A DNA stretch of 64,000 nucleotides from Sulfitobacter sp. SK012 (GTDB taxonomy: Bacteria > Pseudomonadota > Alphaproteobacteria > Rhodobacterales > Rhodobacteraceae). The DNA is taken from the NCBI RefSeq assembly GCF_003352085.1, contig NZ_CP025804.1, forward strand, positions 2,666,001 through 2,730,000, given 5' to 3'. The notes below the pieces were generated by a model, which worked only from the letters and a program-made list of their open reading frames with translations, was not told the DNA's origin and did not search any database. This document shows, piece after piece, positions 1 through 7,706 of this stretch. Numbering within the stretch: the stretch's first letter is position 1; every line of letters starts with the position of its first letter. Both the position numbers and the translations under genes were made by a program.

Positions 1-1068
1 AATCAGAATCCTGATCGCTGGACAGCAGATCAGGGCATTTCATTTGGTCGTCTTCATTCACTCAAACCGTCTTGCGACGGGTATTTCGCAGATCACGAGC
101 AACACGCACGAGAAACACATCAGATCAACATGGGGGAAGACAGCCAACAAACGGCCTTAGTATGCGTCAAATTTTGAGCACACCTTGTGGTACGGATTGC
201 AAAATAGCAGCGTACACACGTCTCCCACATCGCAATGACGCGTTCGAAATGCAGCCGCCCCCGTAACCTATTTCCTTTACCCCCCAGTTGGGCAAGCACA
301 GTGATACCGGAGTGTCAGAAGGCCACAAAGGGAAAAATGTCCCAAAAGTGTCACGAATGAGGAACAATGAGGCACAATTGGGGCGAGAATATTTCACGGC
401 CCTTCCCCCATGGGTAGTTCATTGTTTCTTCTGCACTTTTTTCATTGGGGTCCAGCATCATGAAACTAGGGTGTTTTTTGTTCACTTCACGACAAAGCCG
501 CTGAGAACGACTGCAAACTGCGTTTCCATGCTCGAACCAATTGCCACAAAATCGGCACAACATATGGCCTCAATATCACCAAAAATTGAGGAAATATGGC
601 GTTTTTGACTTGGAACCAATTGGCGTGATCTTGCAGGACTAGGCGCCATTTGCGCATCAATCCGCCTCAATTGAAACGAATCAAACGTCCCATAGTTTTA
701 GTCGAAACTGTTGTTTTTTTGGGGTTTGGGCGCGACGATCGCTCCGAACTGGAGCAAATCTGCCAACGGTACACATTCAAGACCGTACGGCCGGCTTCAG
801 GTACCCATTGAAGCCCTCATAACCACAGCAATAAATGAATGGCTCATGACGAGCGCCGCAACGCGACAAAGACTTTCCACGCATGGCTTTCGCTTCGATG
901 AAACAGAAACGCACCGAAGCAGCGCTTGGCCGTTGTACTGGCGTTGGTTCGTTATCCCAATATGCCCCCTGTTGCGTCCCGGTAAAGTCAGAACCAATTG
1001 ATCTGTATCAAAGTTCTCCAGACGAAGTAGCATAAACGGAACTCTCGCAATTCCGAGAGAAGTACCTA
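1..1068. other. no supportable gene
   Basis: This stretch is AT-richer than the rest of the window. Its open frames are short, overlap on both strands and have no convincing start sites or recognisable motifs. The only pattern I see is the 10-mer GAACCAATTG, present three times (534-543, 613-622, 991-1000). It may be a long intergenic or decayed accessory region. Confidence 0.6.
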
Positions 1069-1440
1069 TTGAATATTGAACGCCTCACCAAACTAGCCGA
1101 TTTCATTCAAACCAACTCTGATCCAAAATTTAGGTTCGACACGACAGTCAGTTTAGACACTTTCGGCACCGCTGGGTGTATCGCAGGTACAGCGGTGCAT
1201 CTCTTTGGTGACACCCGAGGAATGCGATACCACGATATGGTTGAGGGGTATTTCTGGGAAGACATCCAGGCCCAAGCCCGTGATCTACTTGGGCTTCCAC
1301 AGGATGAACCTGATCTTTTCGATTACTTGTTAGCTCCGGCCCCCTGCACCCTCAAAGATGCCGCCGAGGCGATCCGCCGGGTGATGGTGGGCAAAGAAGC
1401 ATGGACGACGAGGAGCGATGACACCCCCGCCCGAACATGA
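1069..1440 (+). CDS. small protein of unknown function
   Basis: A 123-residue protein that I do not recognise. The proposed start is TTG at 1069, preceded by a purine-rich GAGAGAAG stretch. There is no ATG near the N-terminus in this frame. The sequence is acidic and looks like a soluble globular protein, with no signal peptide or membrane segment. Its stop overlaps an ATG of the next frame (ATGA, 1437-1440), so the two small genes may be co-transcribed. The position beside a gene-poor AT-rich kilobase suggests an accessory gene, possibly mobile in origin. That is inference. Confidence 0.5.
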   Translation: MNIERLTKLADFIQTNSDPKFRFDTTVSLDTFGTAGCIAGTAVHLFGDTRGMRYHDMVEGYFWEDIQAQARDLLGLPQDEPDLFDYLLAPAPCTLKDAAEAIRRVMVGKEAWTTRSDDTPART

Positions 1441-1472
1441 CATTATCGGGCGCTGATAGATTGGAGCGAACA

Positions 1473-1886
1473 ATGAAATTTGCACTTATAGCCGCAGCGC
1501 TGATTATTGGCGAAGGGAGCGTGTCTGCGGAGGGGGTGACTGGTGCGGAGCGGCAAGCCGATATTGCAAAGATGAATAGCAGGCCACTCGCGGAAAAGTG
1601 TGAGGGTGCGGGAAAGACAGCATCTATGCTTGTCCATGACCACCACACCGGGGATACGATGCGAAAAGGTATCTTTGATCTCGGTAGGGAAGAAGCCGCA
1701 AAAGGACGCTCCGGCTTTTTAGACCATATTGGCCGCATCTACGGCCTACCTATCCCGCCCACCGCAGAGGGGCAAAAGAAGCAGCGGGAAGACGAGGGTG
1801 CGAGAACAAGAATACGCTGCCTAATAAACGGGGAGCGATCAAACGATCCAGACCCATCATACACAGAAAAAGCCCCCACCAGCTAA
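1473..1886 (+). CDS. small exported protein of unknown function
   Basis: A 137-residue protein with an N-terminal signal peptide: Met-Lys, a hydrophobic run, then a likely cleavage site after SVSA near residue 19. I chose ATG 1473 because a GGAG at 1463-1466 precedes it at good spacing and because the export signal then begins at residue 1. An in-frame ATG at 1437 would put 12 residues before the signal. The mature part is hydrophilic and rich in Lys, Arg and Glu. It has two cysteines (in EKCEG and IRCLI) that could form a disulfide in the periplasm. The family is unknown. The 3' end runs into a terminator hairpin. Confidence 0.5.
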   Translation: MKFALIAAALIIGEGSVSAEGVTGAERQADIAKMNSRPLAEKCEGAGKTASMLVHDHHTGDTMRKGIFDLGREEAAKGRSGFLDHIGRIYGLPIPPTAEGQKKQREDEGARTRIRCLINGERSNDPDPSYTEKAPTS

Positions 1887-1897
1887 GGCAGGGGCTT
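1870..1897. terminator. bidirectional Rho-independent terminator
   Basis: A 7-bp stem AAGCCCC / GGGGCTT (1870-1876 with 1891-1897) is followed by GTTTTG on the plus strand and by TTTTTC on the minus strand. It overlaps the last codons of the exported-protein gene. It can also serve the convergent uspA gene on the minus strand. Confidence 0.7.
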
Positions 1898-1995
1898 GTT
1901 TTGATGTGGTGTGACGACTTGCGGGATAAATTCGCCCCCTGTCAGGCCGTCCCTATCGATACCCCCGCCCAAGGCAGAACTGGCGGTTCTCGGCA

Positions 1996-2412
1996 TCACC
2001 GTTTCACCAAAACACTACATGATGCATGCCGCATGATCTGAGCCGCATATGCTCCAAGTGTGTGAAGTTTAACTTCAGGTCGGTGAGCATTGACCAATAT
2101 TAGATCTGCCTTGATTTTATCGGCCAGCAATATGGCTTGCTCGCCTACGCCTCCGCGCAAAACATGTTCAATCGAACTAACGCCCGCATTGACACAAATG
2201 CCGCTCAACTCTTCATGAGCACGTGCTGCGGCAGACTTGATGCTTTCCTCTGATACGAAGGGTTCGACGTAGCTGAAATGGCCGTAAGGCATAACATAGG
2301 CCACATGCAGCTCGTCGCCTGAACGACAATGGGCCATCGCTTCTTTGCAGAGCGCGATGGCATTGTCGCGGTGTGCGATGTCTACCATGGCCAAGAGAAT
2401 TCGTTGGGTCAT
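1996..2412 (-). CDS. UspA-family universal stress protein
   Basis: A single-domain Usp protein of 138 residues, the usual family length. It begins with the typical beta-strand RILLAMVDI and ends with the family-typical segment ILVNAHRP...MRHASCSVLVKR. The ATP-binding Gly motif of MJ0577-type Usp proteins is not well preserved, so nucleotide binding is uncertain. It sits 10 bp after the TRAP large permease gene on the same strand. A Usp protein encoded with a TRAP transporter is known from TeaABCD of Halomonas, where TeaD modulates ectoine uptake. A similar regulatory role here is inference. Confidence 0.85.
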   Translation of the reverse strand: MTQRILLAMVDIAHRDNAIALCKEAMAHCRSGDELHVAYVMPYGHFSYVEPFVSEESIKSAAARAHEELSGICVNAGVSSIEHVLRGGVGEQAILLADKIKADLILVNAHRPEVKLHTLGAYAAQIMRHASCSVLVKR

Positions 2413-2422
2413 TTATCAGCTC

Positions 2423-3724
2423 CTATTTACTGAGTAACTCAGGCAACCACGTCGCCAAGCCCGGAAAGAAGGCTAGGATGATGATGAAAACACCCATCAC
2501 GCAGAACATTGGAAATGACGCTTTTGAGATGAAGCCCATGTCCTTGCCGGTCATGCCCTGCAATACAAAGAGGTTGAAACCGATTGGCGGCGTGATTTGC
2601 GCCATTTCGACAACGATCATCAGGTAGACCCCGAACCAGAGCATGTCGAAACCAGCGGAACGCACCAACGGTTCAATCACGGCCATCGTTAAGACGATCG
2701 ATGACAGGCCATCCAAAAAGCATCCAAGGATGATGTAGAAGATTGTCAAAATCGCGATCAACGCGAAGGGTGACAAATTCCAAGCACCGATGGTTTCAGC
2801 CAATGCACGTGGGATGCCGGTAAAGCCCATTGCCAGCGACAAAAACCCGGCCCCCATCAGGATCAACATGATCATGGCGGTTGTGCGCACAGACCCCATG
2901 ATGCTTTCGGAAAAGCTGGATAGTGTGAATGTGCGTTGCGCCAGCGACAGCAGGATCGAACCTAACACGCCAAGGGCAGCAGCTTCGGTTGCGGTCGCAA
3001 CACCTGAATAGATCGACCCAATAACAGCGCCGATGAGCAGGAGCACAGGCAAGAGATCAAACATCCGTTTGCCCAACGGTTCAGAGCCAACATCATCAAA
3101 AATGGGCTTGAACGTCTTTCGATTAATCAGGGACCAGATCACGATATAGCCCATGAAAAGCAGCGCAAGGCACAAGCCCGGGATCATCGCCGCCATAAAC
3201 AGCTTTGAGATGCTTTCGTTCACTGTGACGCCAAAAATGATCATTGCGATGGATGGTGGGATCAATAACCCCAGCGTCCCTGCGCCTGATAACGTCCCAA
3301 TGATCATGCTTTCGGGATAATTGCGGGCACGCAGCTCGGGGATCGACATTTTGCCGACTGTCGCCACCGTCGCTGCCGATGATCCTGAGATTGCTGCGAA
3401 AACCGCTGATGCGCCGACGTTGACGTGCAACAAGCCACCGGGAAGGCCGCGCAACAGCGGTGCGAGCCCCTTAAACAGTGTTTCTGACAGCTTCGTTCTG
3501 AACAGAATTTCGCCCATCCAGATAAACAAGGGCAACGCTGTCAGGGTCCAAGAAGACTGTTCTGACCAGATGGTGACGGCCATAGCGTCACCAATGGGTG
3601 TTGATGTGAATAGCCACATGCCCACGATTGCCGTGGTCAAAAGAGCTGTGCCAACCCAAACGCCTAATCCCAAGAGGACAAACAGCGTTGAAAGGAAAAT
3701 TACGACTGCAAGAACTTCGCTCAT
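2423..3724 (-). CDS. TRAP transporter large permease (DctM family)
   Basis: The 433-residue integral membrane subunit of a tripartite ATP-independent periplasmic transporter, of normal family length. Many hydrophobic segments span the whole protein. Typical DctM signatures include GASAVFAAISGSSAATVATVG, GTLSGAGTLGLLIPPSI and the C-terminal TPPIGFNLFVLQG. It catalyses Na+-coupled uptake of a substrate delivered by the binding protein encoded at 4309-5280. The gene overlaps that of the small permease by 4 bp (3721-3724), so translation is likely coupled. The substrate cannot be read from the sequence. The neighbouring amino-acid-type catabolic genes suggest an organic or amino acid. Confidence 0.93.
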   Translation of the reverse strand: MSEVLAVVIFLSTLFVLLGLGVWVGTALLTTAIVGMWLFTSTPIGDAMAVTIWSEQSSWTLTALPLFIWMGEILFRTKLSETLFKGLAPLLRGLPGGLLHVNVGASAVFAAISGSSAATVATVGKMSIPELRARNYPESMIIGTLSGAGTLGLLIPPSIAMIIFGVTVNESISKLFMAAMIPGLCLALLFMGYIVIWSLINRKTFKPIFDDVGSEPLGKRMFDLLPVLLLIGAVIGSIYSGVATATEAAALGVLGSILLSLAQRTFTLSSFSESIMGSVRTTAMIMLILMGAGFLSLAMGFTGIPRALAETIGAWNLSPFALIAILTIFYIILGCFLDGLSSIVLTMAVIEPLVRSAGFDMLWFGVYLMIVVEMAQITPPIGFNLFVLQGMTGKDMGFISKASFPMFCVMGVFIIILAFFPGLATWLPELLSK

Positions 3725-4251
3725 ACCTCATTAGGTCCTTCATGTTCACTGGTTTCTGGGTTCACTGCATCATAATCAAAGACGGCTTGGATCAGCGTGT
3801 GCACGACTGAAACCGCCAAAAGGAATGCACCAACCGCGACCGGCAGCTGAGGAATCCACATCAAGATTGCATCGGCCCCTTCGCTACGCTCGCCAAAGTC
3901 CCAGCTGTCATAGACAAGGCGGTACATGTAGAATGCGAGGAAGGTCATCACGATAGACATGACACCTAGGCCAAGGATTTCGACCATGCCGCGCCGCGAT
4001 CCCTGAAGGTTCTGAATAAGCAGGGCGACGCGGATATGGCCTTGGGTGCGGAAGGTATAGGCAAGGGCCATAAATGTGCTTGTCGCCATCACATAGCCGG
4101 CCACATCAGTGGCACCGCCAGCGTAGAACCCGAACATCCGTGAACTGATGCTGTACAGCACGAGGCAGCACAGCAAAATCAGCAATGCACCGGATACCAC
4201 AGCCCCAATCCGGTAAATTCCGTCAAGGATCTTTGAAATTGATCTCAGCAT
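3721..4251 (-). CDS. TRAP transporter small permease (DctQ family)
   Basis: A 176-residue DctQ-type membrane subunit with four hydrophobic segments. The conserved region FMALAYTFRTQGHIRVALL is typical of the family. I place the start at ATG 4251 because a strong GGGAGGGG ribosome site lies just upstream. A longer frame back to 4299 would only add a charged stretch. It pairs with the large permease, whose gene it overlaps by 4 bp. It lies 57 bp downstream of the binding-protein gene. Confidence 0.9.
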   Translation of the reverse strand: MLRSISKILDGIYRIGAVVSGALLILLCCLVLYSISSRMFGFYAGGATDVAGYVMATSTFMALAYTFRTQGHIRVALLIQNLQGSRRGMVEILGLGVMSIVMTFLAFYMYRLVYDSWDFGERSEGADAILMWIPQLPVAVGAFLLAVSVVHTLIQAVFDYDAVNPETSEHEGPNEV

Positions 4252-4308
4252 ATTTCCCCTCCCAAAAACGTGCCGACGGGCAATCACATGACTGCCCATC
4301 GCTGTTTT

Positions 4309-5280
4309 TTAGTTTGCGTATGCGTCCAGGACGGCGGCACCAGCGTCTCCCGCGCGCTCAAGCCACGCGGCTTTCAACTCTGCACCGACTTTTTCGAACT
4401 CGGCCTGCATGTCCGCGTTCAACGTCTTGACTTGCATGCCGTTGGCTTCGAACTGCTCAACGTACCAGCCGTCCAACTCCTCTGCCTTGGTCCAGCATGT
4501 GGCCTCAGCATTTGCTGCTGCGGTTTCGACAGCGGCTTTGTTATCGTCGCTCAGACGGGCCCAGGCTTTGCCATTCACAATGACCATGTTGCGCGGCAAC
4601 CATGCTTTTACGTCGTAGTAGTAGCCGACGTGTTCCCATAGTTTGCGGTCATATCCGGTAGACCCAGACGAAATCATGGACTGAGCAACACCGGTCGCAA
4701 AAGCTTGGCTGAGTTCAGCCGCTTCAATCTTGGTTGGCAGCATGCCAAGCCCCTCAGCCATTTTCGAAGTCGTCGCATTGTAGGCGCGGAATTTCATGCC
4801 CGAAATGTCGTCCAGCGAATTGGCCTCTTTGACCGAATAGAAACCTTGCGGTGGCCATGGGCAGGAATAAAGAAAGTGCAGACGGCTTTCTTCCAGCGCT
4901 TCGATTAAGGCTGGTTTAGACGCTTCATAAAGTTTCTTTGACCCCTCAAAGCCGGTCGCAAGGAACGGCACGGAATCGACCTCAAAAAGCGCGTTGTCGT
5001 TGCCCAATGCCGAAATCAGCCGCTCGCCAATGGGTGCCAGACCCTTGCGAACTGCGCCAAAGATTTCGGAACCGCCGAACAATGATCCACCGGGGTGCGT
5101 TACGATTTCTAAATCCCCAGCGGTCGCTTCCGTGACAGCTGCCGCAAACTCCGCGGCGATTTCAGAATGATAATTGGTTGAGGAATAGGCCAATGCCATG
5201 TCCCATTTTTCAGCTTGCGCTGTGGATGCCGCTGCAAATAACGCCGCTGACCCGGCCAAAATTTTGACGAATTTCATCAT
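4309..5280 (-). CDS. TRAP transporter substrate-binding protein (DctP family)
   Basis: A 323-residue periplasmic binding protein. A Sec signal peptide is plain: MMKFVKILAGSAALFAAAS with cleavage after AQA. The DctP fold is supported by the segments LYSCPWPPQGFYS, DDISGMKFRAYN and AAELSQAFATGVAQSMISS. The start at 5280 (or the adjacent ATG at 5277) is fixed by the AGGGAG site. An upstream in-frame extension to 5346 is unlikely. It is the first gene of the TRAP set and lies 159 bp after the FAD oxidoreductase gene on the same strand. The ligand is unknown. Confidence 0.92.
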   Translation of the reverse strand: MMKFVKILAGSAALFAAASTAQAEKWDMALAYSSTNYHSEIAAEFAAAVTEATAGDLEIVTHPGGSLFGGSEIFGAVRKGLAPIGERLISALGNDNALFEVDSVPFLATGFEGSKKLYEASKPALIEALEESRLHFLYSCPWPPQGFYSVKEANSLDDISGMKFRAYNATTSKMAEGLGMLPTKIEAAELSQAFATGVAQSMISSGSTGYDRKLWEHVGYYYDVKAWLPRNMVIVNGKAWARLSDDNKAAVETAAANAEATCWTKAEELDGWYVEQFEANGMQVKTLNADMQAEFEKVGAELKAAWLERAGDAGAAVLDAYAN

Positions 5281-5439
5281 GAACTCCCTGATATGACTCT
5301 TAGAGTTCGAGTGTTTGGTGAGGGTCTGACGGGTTCTGCCTACCATTTTGCCGGATACCCGAACAATTAAGACAAAATGCTGGAGCTCACGATCAATATT
5401 TCGTTTCTGCGATCAACGTCGTCGCGCTTGCAACATGCG

Positions 5440-6672
5440 TTACAAGCCAAATCGTTTTGGATTAAAGGGGCTTTCATCGATACGAGGTAGCGAATTACAC
5501 ATCAAACAGGCCAGCAAATCGGCGGTGCCTGCGGATGTACTTAACCCCACATGCTGGTGCCCAGCCGCGATCCAAAGCCCCGGAACTCGACCAATCGGTC
5601 CAATCACCGGCAAACTGTCAGGCAAGGTCGGACGGTTTCCTACTGCGACTTTGGGCTGAACGGCCGTCCCTAGATCAATCGCGTCCCGGGCAAAGGCAAC
5701 CGCTTTGGTGAACTGATTTAGATCCGGAGGCGTCGCCAATGTAGTGAGCTCTGTTCCTGAGGATATCTGAACCCCACCAGATCGTGGAGACGCGACGTAG
5801 CCGCCATCTGCGTCAAAGAATGGGCGGGTCAACGCAGATTTGGTTGGGAATTTTTGGAGATATCCCCGTTCAATCGCCAAAGGTATCTTCATTCCAAGTT
5901 TGGCGAGCAAGCTGTTGGTCCAAGGTCCCGCTGTGAGGACGACGTTGTTGAATTCGGCCACGCCATCCATTTGCAGACGAAGTGAGACCCCAGCGCTGTT
6001 AGGCGTGACGTCCAGAACCGTGTCTTTGATGACGGTAACTCCAAGGTTTTTGGCAAGCCTCAGATACGCAGCCAACAGCGTTTTAGGGTCCGTATGCATT
6101 GAATCGCAGACATGAACCGCGCCTGTAAAAACACCAAGCAAAGCGGGTTCGACCTTGGCAATTTCCTCAGTTTGCAACGGGCGTGTGCGAACGCCGCGCC
6201 TTTCAAGCAAATCGGCATGCGCCTTGGCACGCTCAAAACCGTCGGGGCCGCGATACGAAATGAGCCACCCTTCAGATTTCCACAATTCTCCCCCTGCTCG
6301 TTCCGAGAGTTCCGCATGACATTTTCGGGAGTGCTCAATCAGATCACAGAGTGCTGCTGACACGCGGTCAGAAACCGCTGGCAAAGCGTTTCGTAGAAAA
6401 CGCGCGGCCCAAGGGATTGTCGTAACTGCGGCTTTGGGATTGAGCCGGAAACCGGGATATCGGCCCAACAGCATACCCGGCAACTTTGGAAACAAGCTGG
6501 GGTTATTGATCGGGATGATTGAACTGGTCGCCAGAACACCTGCATTCCAGCGAGATGTCTCGGATCCGGGGGCTTTGCGGTCTATCAGCGATACTTGATG
6601 GCCTCTGTCAGCCAAGGCGATAGCAGTGCAAATGCCGACAATCCCCGCGCCGACAACTGCTGTTTTGGTCAT
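5440..6672 (-). CDS. DadA-like FAD-dependent amine/amino acid oxidoreductase
   Basis: A 410-residue flavoprotein of the DAO family. The N-terminus has the dinucleotide-binding motif GAGIVG (residues 8-13), followed by an acidic strand end (LIDRK) and the SETSRWNAG region typical of DadA-like D-amino acid dehydrogenases. The C-terminal flavin segment LWIAAGHQHVGLSTSAG is intact. It probably oxidises a D- or secondary amino acid to the 2-oxo acid. The exact substrate is not readable. Its start overlaps the end of the malonyltransferase-like gene (ATGA, 6669-6672), which makes it the third gene of a tightly coupled operon. Confidence 0.85.
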   Translation of the reverse strand: MTKTAVVGAGIVGICTAIALADRGHQVSLIDRKAPGSETSRWNAGVLATSSIIPINNPSLFPKLPGMLLGRYPGFRLNPKAAVTTIPWAARFLRNALPAVSDRVSAALCDLIEHSRKCHAELSERAGGELWKSEGWLISYRGPDGFERAKAHADLLERRGVRTRPLQTEEIAKVEPALLGVFTGAVHVCDSMHTDPKTLLAAYLRLAKNLGVTVIKDTVLDVTPNSAGVSLRLQMDGVAEFNNVVLTAGPWTNSLLAKLGMKIPLAIERGYLQKFPTKSALTRPFFDADGGYVASPRSGGVQISSGTELTTLATPPDLNQFTKAVAFARDAIDLGTAVQPKVAVGNRPTLPDSLPVIGPIGRVPGLWIAAGHQHVGLSTSAGTADLLACLMCNSLPRIDESPFNPKRFGL

Positions 6673-7706
6673 CCGCGAGTGACCAAGGAACGCTGATCAT
6701 CTCGGCCTATTGAAACCAGGATAGGATCCTTTTCCTGACGTTTTTGAAAGTCGTCTTTGCTGGAAATGCCGTCCCACTTCATCGCAATCAATGATTGCGC
6801 GACGGCACCTCCCAACGTGGTTCCCGGACCGGTGGTGATGAACACGTCTGGTGCAAATGTTTTGGCCGCGACCTGAACAGCCGTTGTGAAATCATAAGTT
6901 TCCACGACCTGATGGCCCAAGGTGTATCCCCATAGGTCCGAGGCCCTGCACGACCTAGGGTGCCAAACTGCGCCGCGCCCATCAACCAAGGGAATGTCGG
7001 GCGGGCTAAAATTGACCTCAGACAAAAGCGATTGCCCTTGCTTCGCTATCGGACATTGTAGAGCAGTGTGAAAAGCTGCGTGATTGGGCAAACGCATCGG
7101 ATATCTGCCGCCCAAAGGTGGCACCGCACTTTCAAACGCGCGCAATCCCAGCTCATTTCCCGCTACAACCAACATGCCACCAAGGTGGATCGAAACGGCC
7201 AAATCGTGGTCTTGACGTGTGGCAATATCAGCCACCATTTCTAAAAGGCTCTCTTTTTTTCCCGGTTCAGCGATCCAATTGTCATCAACAAACGGATATA
7301 GGGTTTGCCCCCCAATCATGCTGTCTTGCATCAATGTGCCCATGGTGTTCACGACCTCAAAGGCCGCTAAAGAAGCCAAAGCGCCAGCCACGGCCAACGC
7401 GATATACCATCCCATAGAATTTCCGGTGGCAGCAAGGACGTCATACTCATTACTAATGGCCTGTGCGTCGAAGTAGGAGGAGGCGAAAATAAGTGGCGAC
7501 GCATTGTCGCCGCGGGTATGTTTCACACCGGAAAACCGTGCCGCGCTGTCCAAATCCCTAATCGTCTCTTGATTTCGCGCTGTCCTCAATTCATCAAATT
7601 GCGAGATAAGATCTGATTGATCCGCATGGTGGCGGCCCAGGTATCCAAGTTCGCCTTTGTTATAGGTGCCCCGCCCGGGGCAAATGATAACCGCTGTTTT
7701 CTTCAT
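6669..7706 (-). CDS. ACP S-malonyltransferase-like acyltransferase
   Basis: A 345-residue protein resembling FabD-type acyltransferases. The N-terminus VIICPGRGTY matches the family's first strand (usually FPGQGS). The nucleophile elbow GNSMG places the catalytic Ser at residue 97. A late His is available in LPNHAAFHTAL, and GPGTTLGG near the C-terminus is also family-like. The Arg that clamps malonyl carboxylate is not obvious, so the acyl donor may not be malonyl-CoA. It overlaps both neighbours by 4 bp, between a ketoacid dehydrogenase E1 and a flavin oxidoreductase. That is not a fatty-acid-synthesis context. The role in this pathway is unknown. Confidence 0.72.
   Translation of the reverse strand: MKKTAVIICPGRGTYNKGELGYLGRHHADQSDLISQFDELRTARNQETIRDLDSAARFSGVKHTRGDNASPLIFASSYFDAQAISNEYDVLAATGNSMGWYIALAVAGALASLAAFEVVNTMGTLMQDSMIGGQTLYPFVDDNWIAEPGKKESLLEMVADIATRQDHDLAVSIHLGGMLVVAGNELGLRAFESAVPPLGGRYPMRLPNHAAFHTALQCPIAKQGQSLLSEVNFSPPDIPLVDGRGAVWHPRSCRASDLWGYTLGHQVVETYDFTTAVQVAAKTFAPDVFITTGPGTTLGGAVAQSLIAMKWDGISSKDDFQKRQEKDPILVSIGRDDQRSLVTRG

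Noticed and set aside
288..1001. Open frames 288-608 and 711-1001 in the first kilobase
   Set aside because: Both overlap frames on the other strand, lack ribosome sites and show low-complexity, Trp/Phe/Arg-rich translations unlike real proteins.
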